A stretch of DNA of 64,000 nucleotides from Actinernus sp. WN-2022. Lineage: Eukaryota; Cnidaria; Anthozoa; Actiniaria; Actinernidae. Numbering within the stretch: position 1 is the stretch's first letter; each line of letters starts with the position of its first letter. Of the stretch, positions 56,811-64,000 are shown piece by piece. The notes beneath the pieces are model-generated. The model searched no databases and had not been told where the DNA came from. It worked only from the letters and a program-made list of their open reading frames with translations. Location: the NCBI GenBank assembly GCA_030867875.1, contig JAOWCC010001634.1, positions 138,590,365 through 138,654,364 on the forward strand. The letters run 5' to 3'. Position numbers and translations under genes: made by a program.

Positions 56811-57920
56811 AGGAATGCCTGTATCCTTCGCTGTTGGTCGCGCTCTGTTTATTAAGTAGAAACCAGCTGAAGTGTTTTCTGCTTGTTCTAAATTTATCGA
56901 AGAGGGAACTGCACATGTGTAATACAGTACGATGCATGTTTTTCTCATGTTACTCTTTTTCGTTCTGTTGTCAACCGTCTTTCCACAGGTCGAAGTCTTG
57001 AGCCGAGCGTGACCGGTTGAACATCTCCTCTAACCCGATGCTTGCAGATAACGACTTCATTTCAGATGTGTTTCCAAGGCAGCTTTCACGATTGTAGGAA
57101 TACAAGAAGGCATGAATTCATTGGGGAAAAGAGAATACATGTGTCAGAAAAGAGAATACATGTGCTAATTGTTTTACCCATGTTCATTGCTGTTATTTTC
57201 TTGTATTTAAGAAAACATTAATTTTGTCTTTCGAAGTAAGTCATTGATGCCTATTTAAGGCAGCCTTATATGGTGTCAGACAGGCCATAAGTGTAGGTCT
57301 ACCTTCAACTGATAATTCGTTACGTTTCTGAAACAAACTGTAGAGGCATCCATGAGCCGATTGCTAGGAAAACCAGTACACGGAAAGAAACCAGCGACTA
57401 GATATGTAATTTCTAGGTGGCCAGAAAGTCAGCCTGTTTTTCGCAGTTTAGGGCATTTTGCTTGTTTTCATTTTGTTTCGTTTGTAGCCTTTTTAGATGG
57501 TAATGAGATTTCATATCGTTAGGAACCATGTGGATCATATTTATCCAGAGCACAGGATTATTTTTGCTCAAGTGGTCATAATTCCTTTTAGGCTCTGTGT
57601 TAGTTACTTCAATCAATATTACTTATTTCTGGTGGGGTATTCCAACTTAAGGCGGTTTCTAATTACTTTTCCACAGACGGGAAGATTGTTTAGAAATGTT
57701 ATGGTTGCCACAGATTGCCATTATATATTATGATTATTTTGGAATTTCTTGAGTCTCTTGACGAAATGTGAGACAAGTACGCGGGTTGGAGATCAAATCT
57801 AAAGAGTTATATTTCTTTTAGTACAAATGATGCATGTAACTTAACGTATTTTGGGCTATTTTTTACTTTGCCTGGTTGTTTTTGCCCCGGTTCTCGGCTT
57901 TGTAGTTTCTCGTGTTGTTG
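56811..57920. other. No gene seen
   Basis: Mixed AT-rich DNA, possibly part of the interrupted repeat unit or of an LTR. No coding support. Confidence 0.4.
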
Positions 57921-58043
57921 TTTGCTGTTGTCCACCAGGCATCCGGCACTGTCACACTCCACGGAGTCTTTGCGTGTTTTATACATATCATGTGTTTTAC
58001 GTTTTTTGTGCCGGCATTTGCGGAGTATAGAAATGAATAGATG
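57921..58043 (+). repeat. 123-bp direct repeat, copy 1
   Basis: Nearly identical to 58616-58734 (TGCTGTTGTCCACCAGGCAT, TGTGCCGGCATTTGCGGAG). Distance 695 bp. Could be the ends of a small LTR-like unit or a recent duplication. Confidence 0.75.
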
Positions 58044-58615
58044 CTTTCCGACGTAACAACGTGTAGTCGGAAAGTGTCTTCGTTTCGACTCGTAGCTATT
58101 TTGTCACTTTAAGTGATAACTCATTAGTCTTCCTTTGTATTTCTAGCATTGAATATGCATGCCTTATGTATATAAGGGCAGCATCTCTTATTGTCTGCCT
58201 CTCGCTTGTTGGACAGCACATAGTAATCCAAACTTAAGGTTTTTTGTTTTGGCTTTAGCCCTCGGAGCCTTGTACGATTGCATTCGGTCGAGGAGTACGT
58301 TTCCAGAAGTTTTTCCACGTAGCAAGACGTGGTTTTTTACGATGGTTTTTCGTACCGGGCAACGTACACAATTTTCTTTAGACATTGTTGTTGTGCTATT
58401 ACTTTTCAGATTTTCTGTATTTGATTTTAGCATGATAATTTGTTATTCTCATGTTATTATGTTATTGGTTGTTCAACCATCCTTTTAGGATGGATATATG
58501 GTTTTTGGAATGTTTGCTGCATTCCTTTGTCACGTTAAATATTATGATTTTGTAATAATTAGTTTTAAGTACAATTTAATGATTTGTATTTAACGAAGTT
58601 AATTAAAGAAACCGT

Positions 58616-58734
58616 TTGCTGTTGTCCACCAGGCATCAGGCACTGTCACAATCCACGGAGTCTTTGCGTGTTTTATACATATCATGTGTTTTACGTTTTT
58701 TGTGCCGGCATTTGCGGAGTATAGAAATGAACAG
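58616..58734 (+). repeat. 123-bp direct repeat, copy 2
   Basis: Counterpart of 57921-58043 with few changes. It is followed within 60 bp by a SINE-like fragment (58794). Confidence 0.75.
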
Positions 58735-58793
58735 AATTTGGTAACACCGATGTCAAACAAACCTACATTTTTGGAAAGTTTATTATATTTCTA

Positions 58794-58905
58794 GTAAATG
58801 GGTGAAATGGCTAGCCCGACCGAGCTCTGACAGTGGAGTATCAGCCGTTCAAATTGGGTATGGTGCGTCCCTGGAAAATCCGCAGGCGAACCACCATAAA
58901 TCAAA
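58794..58905 (+). mobile_element. SINE-like retroposon fragment, copy 2
   Basis: About 110 bp matching the head of 44655-44892 in opposite window orientation (GTAAATGGGTGAA, GGTGCGTCCCTGGAAAATCC). Truncated at the 3' side. Confidence 0.5.
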
Positions 58906-59135
58906 GTATCGATTTTTAAGAAATTCCAGAAAGAATCATAATTGCCGTTTAGTTTGTACATTTGTTGTTCCAATTCAGGTCACCTGACGTTTCCCTTGAG
59001 AATTTTTTTCTTGTTTTTCTGTATCCCAAGAGGAAATGTATAAATTTCTCTCATTGGAAAACAAAGCACTGAATCCTCTGGAGAGCTGTCACATGATCTG
59101 AATTGGTACAACAAATCTACAAAAACGAAATTGGC

Positions 59136-59278
59136 TGTAGACTAGTCTACGGTTCATGCGCAGTTGTTAAAGTCTTTTGTTTCAACTGGCGGGCCAGCAT
59201 TGTCTGACATCTGATAGCCTGCCAAATAAACAAAAGATTTGTACAACTGCATGTGCATGAACCGTAACCTGGTCTATT
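59136..59278. mobile_element. Palindromic MITE in the EGF intron
   Basis: Inverted arms TAGTCTACGGTTCATGC and GCATGAACCGTAACCTG, with mirrored CTTTTGTTT and AAACAAAAG inside. About 143 bp. Confidence 0.65.
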
Positions 59279-59322
59279 GCTCTATGGGCATAGTAAGGCC
59301 CGTCTAATTTATTAGGTTTACT

Positions 59323-59483
59323 CACTCTTTTCACCTGGTGGCCATCTTGGATTCAAAGCGAGGCAATCCTTTGTTTTTGGCAGGTTAGCCTCGTAGTGAG
59401 GGATAGTCAAATAGGCTAACCTGGCAAAAACAAAGGATTGCCTCTCTTTGAATCCAAGATGGCCACCAGGTGAAAAGAGTGAA
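59323..59483. mobile_element. Near-perfect hairpin 38 bp before an EGF exon
   Basis: Arms of about 65 bp (CACTCTTTTCACCTGGTGGC, GCAATCCTTTGTTTTTG) pair almost completely around a 25-bp loop. It ends 37 bases before the exon at 59521, upstream of the pyrimidine tract. Confidence 0.8.
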
Positions 59484-59520
59484 TTGCTAAATATCTGCAT
59501 ATTTTGTTTTAATTTTACAG

Positions 59521-59649
59521 ACATCCATGAATGTCAGAGATCCTCTAACAACATGAATTGTATGCAAGTGTGTAAGAATCTACCAGGCAGCTACAAATGT
59601 GCCTGTCGCACTGGACATCGACTCCTCAGTGATGAGAAAAACTGCACGG
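59521..59649 (+). CDS. EMI/EGF protein, calcium-binding EGF exon 2
   Basis: Acceptor TTTTACAG before 59521, donor GTATGT at 59650. Joined to the previous exon it starts D-I-H-E-C and has six cysteines, with P-G-S-Y-K-C-A-C and G-H-R-L. H replaces the usual D/N in the first motif (D-I-H-E-C). Phase 1 at both borders. Confidence 0.9.
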
Positions 59650-59937
59650 GTATGTGTGATTTTCTATTTGACGTATGTTGACTGTTAATTGTCTTTCAAA
59701 AGCATTAAGCCAAGCACAAGTTAGCGTAATCTTGAAATATTTCAGTAACCATAAATGCATATGCTAAATCCTAAAGTCGTTTATGAAGCATATAAAACGT
59801 CCTTTGCAAAACAATACCTGAACATCTTTTTGACCGTTGCTTAGGAACAGAAAAATGTCAAACCTACTGTCGATGAAAATTAGCTGATTATTTGTTTACG
59901 TGATATAACATTTTTCTTGTTCTGTCCTCCGCTTTAG

Positions 59938-60069
59938 ACATTGACGAATGCACCCTTCATGACGGTACATCGCACGGGTGTCAGTACAAGTGTAATAACA
60001 CTATAGGTAGCTATCACTGCTTGTGTCCGGCTGGTTATAACGTCACAACCAATGGCAAGGACTGCGCGG
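59938..60069 (+). CDS. EMI/EGF protein, calcium-binding EGF exon 3
   Basis: Acceptor GCTTTAG before 59938, donor GTAAGG at 60070. Starts D-I-D-E-C with G-S-Y-H-C-L-C and six cysteines. The first intercysteine loop is slightly long (H-D-G-T-S-H-G). An adjoining diverged copy of its 3' part lies in the next intron. Confidence 0.9.
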
Positions 60070-60117
60070 GTAAGGAATATACAATGATCGTAAAATATCA
60101 AACGACTTGACCACGCA

Positions 60118-60262
60118 GTGCATGGATGTCAGTATAAGTGTAATAACACTGTGCTACATCACACGGGTATCAGCACAAGTGTAATAATAACACTATTGGC
60201 AGCTATCACTGCTTGTATCCAGCTGGCTATTACGTCACAACCATTGTAAAGGACTGTGCGGG
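60118..60262 (+). pseudogene. Decayed duplicate of EGF exon 3
   Basis: Two pieces match exon 3: CATGGATGTCAGTATAAGTG (60121) and 60158-60262, which ends with the same GCGGGTAAG donor. In the second piece two cysteines are changed to tyrosine (G-Y-Q and C-L-Y), a three-base insertion is present, and the acceptor with D-I-D-E-C is missing. It cannot fold as an EGF module and is unlikely to be spliced as a normal exon. This is a tandem exon duplication that has decayed. Confidence 0.85.
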
Positions 60263-60711
60263 TAAGAGACATCAGAAACAGATAACAGAGTTTTAACGGT
60301 AAAAACGATTAAATGCTCCGGAATATTCAAAGAATAAAAAGTACCATATTTGGCAAATACTAGATCCTGTTCTTCTCGGCTCAACTTTCAAACCTCCATT
60401 TTATTCCATGTATGGTCATTTTTATTGAATTCAATGATTTGAATAATTCGGGGCATGACACTAGAGCGAAGTATGTCCGTTACACCTTTCAATTCCCAAT
60501 GTGTTTCTGGAAACATACAGTGATTATATAAATGTATGTGATTGGTTCTTGAAAGTAATACTGATACAGTAAAACGAACAATATTTGATGGCCATCATGT
60601 CAATCAACATTCACACAAATTGCTGCACCGTACTGATTGGTGGTAAATTGAATGTTAGTACATTCTTATCCTTTCCAATGTGACATCCTTTTAACATGAT
60701 TGTATTATCAG

Positions 60712-60834
60712 TCGACGACAAGTGCAGTCCGCCTCACCACGTCTGCCAACAGAGATGTGTCAATCACCCTGGACAGTTCTCTTGTTCGTGTTACCATGGT
60801 TACACGTTAGATACCAATAACCGAACATGTGCAG
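60712..60834 (+). CDS. EMI/EGF protein, EGF exon 4
   Basis: Acceptor TTATCAG before 60712, donor GTATTG at 60835 (not the strongest). Starts V-D-D-K-C with C-Q-Q-R-C-V-N and P-G-Q-F-S-C-S-C. The D-x-D-E-C motif is altered to V-D-D-K-C, so calcium binding is doubtful. Phase 1 borders. Confidence 0.85.
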
Positions 60835-60870
60835 GTATTGAATGATATCCAAGAATGAATCAGTTTTAGA

Positions 60871-61185
60871 CAAGAGCCCATAACCAAGAGCGTCCATATC
60901 TCTTATATATATAGATGCTACGGCGTTTTCACAAGTTGGGCTATTTTTAGATTATTTTTGCCGCCAATTAGTGTATTACATCCGTGGCGGAACAAAAAAT
61001 GCCTCATTAGCTTCTTTTGTTTTACCAACAACACGTTTGCTACGCTTTTGTGATTTTATTCCCTTAGGAATGATTGTAACCCAATAATAGCGGGAAACCG
61101 TTTACAAAAAAAAATAACTAACTTGTGAAAATGCCGTAGCATAGAGGTAGTACGGGATATTCTCGCTCTTGGTTATGGGCTCTTG
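60871..61185. mobile_element. hAT-like MITE, CAAGAGCCC family, copy 2
   Basis: Inverted orientation relative to copy 1. Ends CAAGAGCCCATAACCAAGAG and TTGGTTATGGGCTCTTG, flanked by GTTTTAGA and GTTTCAGA (8 bp, one mismatch). Fills most of the 449-bp intron between EGF exons 4 and 5. Confidence 0.8.
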
Positions 61186-61283
61186 GTTTCAGATTGATAT
61201 CCTATGAGGAAGGATGTCTTACTTTTCGCTGCTTTAAAAAAATGTCTACCTTTCTCAGAATCTTCGTTTCTCTTTGAATACAG

Positions 61284-61409
61284 ATATTAATGAATGCTCA
61301 CCCGATGCTATCGCTGGATGTGCGCATGTGTGCAATAATACCCTCGGTAGTTACCAGTGCCTTTGTCGTCATGGATACCAACTTGGTCAAGATAATAAGA
61401 GCTGTCCTG
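61284..61409 (+). CDS. EMI/EGF protein, calcium-binding EGF exon 5
   Basis: Acceptor AATACAG before 61284, donor GTAAAT at 61410. Starts D-I-N-E-C, carries G-S-Y-Q-C-L-C and G-Y-Q-L, and has six cysteines. Phase 1 borders. The N in D-I-N-E-C is an accepted calcium-binding variant. Confidence 0.9.
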
Positions 61410-61856
61410 GTAAATAATATTTACATGTGTCATGTGTTCGTTTTTTGTACGTATTAACAAATAATGCCGGGTTTTATGTAAAGCTCTGGCTAAGAAGATG
61501 AACAACAAAGGATCGAATATATAATGTGTTAATGTTGTATTCTTCTTTGTCGCAATTTCATTGGCTAATTACTCACAAATACAACAACAACAATAACATT
61601 TATTTCATTCTTAAAGTTACAAGTAGTATGTAATAAACAAATAAAAGACTGAGTAGGAGGACCCGGAAAAAACACGAAAGCTATCTAACCGGGACGCCCT
61701 TTGCACACCACAAAAGACAAAGAGACGAATTTCCAATTTCAATAGGAAATTCAATAGAAAACCAACAAAGTAATATATTTCCATTAGATAACTTTTAGAT
61801 ATTTTATCTTCCCCCTTGCCTATTGGCAGGATGGTGTTTTCTTCAAGTTTTCACAG

Positions 61857-62118
61857 CAGCTCCTAACCAGCTCCTAGCTGTTTTTAGATCATTTGTCCCG
61901 CCAAACAGTGGGTTGCACCAGTGGCGGAACAAAAGATGCCTCATTAGCTACTTTTGTTATACCAACAACATGGCTGCTATGCTTTTGTGATTTAATTCCC
62001 TTAGGAATGATTGCAACCCAAGAATAGCGGGAAACCGTTCTAAAAATAACCTAACTTGTGAAAACGGTGTAACATAGGCCTAGTATGCGGGATGGACGCT
62101 CCTAGTTATGGGCTCCTG
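61857..62118. mobile_element. hAT-like MITE, CAAGAGCCC family, copy 3 (diverged)
   Basis: Shares interior words with copies 1 and 2 (AACAAAAGATGCCTCATTAG, TAATTCCCTTAGGAATGATT). Flanked by GTTTTCACAG on both sides (61847-61856 and 62119-62128). Its left end is degraded. Confidence 0.7.
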
Positions 62119-62206
62119 GTTTTCACAGTATAAAGCATGGCCAACACCATACAGTTTTTTTTTTCTCTTGGTAATTTTGACTGTGGACATCTCATATATA
62201 GCATTA

Positions 62207-62265
62207 GTCTTAAGGTATATTCAGGCAAAATCGTATGACTTGTGGGGATATGCTCATTGCCGCAG
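62207..62265. repeat. Fragment of the 21810-22271 MITE family
   Basis: TTAAGGTATATTCAGGCAAA and ATCGTATG match the inverted interior of 21810-22271. No ends are seen. Confidence 0.5.
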
Positions 62266-62358
62266 CCTATTGTCTTTTGCTATCATTCTTAGGCGAATCA
62301 TTGTTTAAGTTTCATTAAATTCATTTGAACGAGTATTAACAAATTCTTCTATTCTCAG

Positions 62359-62481
62359 ATGTGGATGAGTGCACCCGCGGTATTCATGGTTGTTCTCAGC
62401 GGTGCATCAATACAATAGGAAGTTACTACTGCGCATGCTTTTTGGGTTATTATCTTGGAGCGAACCTGAAAACATGCCCAG
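62359..62481 (+). CDS. EMI/EGF protein, calcium-binding EGF exon 6
   Basis: Acceptor TTCTCAG before 62359, donor GTAAGC at 62482. Starts D-V-D-E-C, with C-S-Q-R-C-I-N, G-S-Y-Y-C-A-C and G-Y-Y-L, six cysteines. Both borders are phase 1. The gene should continue past the window; no further exon was found up to 64000. Confidence 0.9.
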
Positions 62482-64000
62482 GTAAGCTAAGAAGCTATCA
62501 AATCTCTCGTCTCATTCGTAACTCCTCTCTCGTAGAGAGCAAGGAGATTCTTGCGTTCAAGAACACAGTCTTAAGTCTACACAACAAGACCGAAAGGGAT
62601 CACGGGTAGCGATCACTAAATATGTAAAACAGCCATGCCTTCATCGTACGGCACAAGCCATTTGTTCAATTTTGATCCTGAGGAGCTTTACCATCCACAT
62701 AGAGTTAGGTACTCATACTCCCTTGCGGTTTTGTTGCGTAGGCTTTAGACTTTTTATCGACAAAGTTATTTTTTTAAATGGCTGTATTACATTGGAAAAC
62801 GGCTCAAATGCTCTTATTTAATCTATCAAAAAATCGTACAAATTATGAAAATTCAACATTACATATTGTGATCCTGAAAGTTGGGAATACCATTGACGAA
62901 TCACTCAAGACTTTAAGCAAATATTCCTTCAAACGTAAACTTTAGGATCACTTAATTAACCTTTAGACCCTTTGCACGTTACGTCATAACCGCCATGTTA
63001 ACAATAGAGCTACACTTCAGTAACAGTACAGTTAACAATACATTCTCCGTTAGCTTCTTTTGTTCTGTACACCGCAAACATGGCCGCCATGCCCTTGTCA
63101 TTATAATCTCTGGGGATTGAGTGCAAACCATCTATACGACTGCATCTGAGGGTACTCATATAGTTTTACTGCTCGTACTCTGTGTCTCAGTTTTTCTTAT
63201 TTAGAGTTATTACATTATATTACTTGAATGTTGTTATGATTGTAACGTAAAGGTAATTGCTTGTTTTGTTTCTCTATTTTCTTCCTTACCTGACCTCGTT
63301 ATTCATAGTTTATACTTTTTTATGGTCTAGACTAACCCCTCATTATTATTACAGGTGACTTGTACGTTTACTTGTCAATTTAGTCAAAATGTTATTATAT
63401 TATCTTTTAAATCACTGTACGCCGGTACACTAAAGTTGTTTTTTTGTTGGTGGTGGCGGTGTTGTTCGCCGAGACCCAAAATGCAAGAGCTGAATTTAGG
63501 GGAGGCAAGGGAAAAAGTTCATGTGTTGGAATCATTTGGCCCGAGTGTGGCAATTTATAGATAACTATACCTAGATTAAGGGTGTTTTCAGTGAAAGTGG
63601 GCTAAAAACAGGTCGTAAGCAGGATTACGTCATCTAAGATGGAGTGAAGGCAGAATGACCGGGGATGGAGGAGGGGAAATTGGTTGGAGTTCACTCTTCA
63701 TATGTTACGAAGGAATGAGACCGATCTCTAGTCCGCCACGCGCATATAGACCAATCCAAGGTCGCCATTACGATATCTACTTCATTTAGCGATAGTACTC
63801 AAACTTTAGTCAAAATCCTAAATTTGATAGTTATACCTCTGTCACCTAGAACCTAATATATAGTCGAGTACAGTGCGCTATTTTTACAGACATTTGTATG
63901 AGGGAGTGCAATCATTTGCATCCCCGAATGCAAATGTCTGTAAATTTTCTTACTTTGTGGGACTGTATGTTTGCTCCCATACAAGAAATAAATCTCAAAT
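62482..64000. other. Intron, no gene seen
   Basis: No EGF exon recognised. 62995-63120 resembles the interior of the CAAGAGCCC MITE family in parts (TTAGCTTCTTTTGTT), and a small hairpin (ACAGACATTTG mirrored by CAAATGTCTGT) lies at 63885-63946. Confidence 0.4.

Noticed and set aside
60871..61190. CRISPR-like or tandem array among the intron repeats
   Set aside because: Repeats are inverted transposon ends, not regularly spaced direct repeats.
63355..63564. Further EGF exon after an AG at 63354
   Set aside because: The frame lacks the six-cysteine pattern and the D-x-D-E-C start.

Overview
This window looks like animal DNA, most likely from an anthozoan cnidarian (stony coral or sea anemone). 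It is AT-rich and intron-rich, and crowded with CR1-like LINEs, BEL/Pao and Ty3/gypsy retroelements, a Crypton-type tyrosine recombinase gene, and many short palindromic DNA transposons. There are no bacterial operons, rRNA genes or CRISPR arrays. The organism call is inferred from repeat types and gene style, not from a species marker.

The one clear host gene is on the + strand: a secreted or extracellular EMI plus EGF-repeat protein. Its exons are at 9829-9938 (end of an EMI domain), 10559-10655 (EGF-like, not calcium-binding type), 35700-35819, 59521-59649, 59938-60069, 60712-60834, 61284-61409 and 62359-62481 (six EGF modules of calcium-binding type). Every junction between these exons is phase 1, so the exons splice into one open frame. 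The gene is partial at both ends. A decayed tandem copy of one EGF exon lies at 60118-60262. Two introns are very large (about 25.0 and 23.7 kb) and hold almost all of the transposon material.

Layout. 240-4865: decayed LINE on the - strand (ORF1, PHD-like zinc finger, endonuclease, reverse transcriptase) with a foreign repeat block inside. 6710-7750: a second LINE 3' fragment. 7768-7872: a small element with a 9-bp target duplication. 8829-9125: a tRNA-derived SINE. 11120-25854: a Crypton/KIAA1958-like tyrosine recombinase gene split by a hairpin element (11778-11955) and by a 13.1-kb element (12108-25198) flanked by an 8-bp duplication. That 13.1-kb element carries a 5.8-kb TTAA-flanked element with 1-kb inverted arms, a 1.35-kb hAT-like element, several MITEs, and a 0.96-kb element sitting in its own right terminal repeat. 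26090-33960: a LINE split by a BEL/Pao retrotransposon (26852-32539) and by another LINE tail. 34045-35347: palindromic MITEs. 36428-42361: a 5.9-kb palindromic element with no coding capacity, inserted in a tandem repeat. 45384-58735: a damaged Ty3/gypsy element (primer site 48479, coding 48509-54071) plus direct repeats and further insertions. 59136-62482: the compact EGF-exon cluster with MITEs in its introns.

Apart from the EGF gene, everything recognisable here is mobile or formerly mobile DNA. Nearly all of its coding regions carry stops or frameshifts, so they are annotated as pseudogenes. The most notable structure is the multi-level nesting in the Crypton gene, where target duplications and resumed reading frames allow the order of insertion to be worked out.
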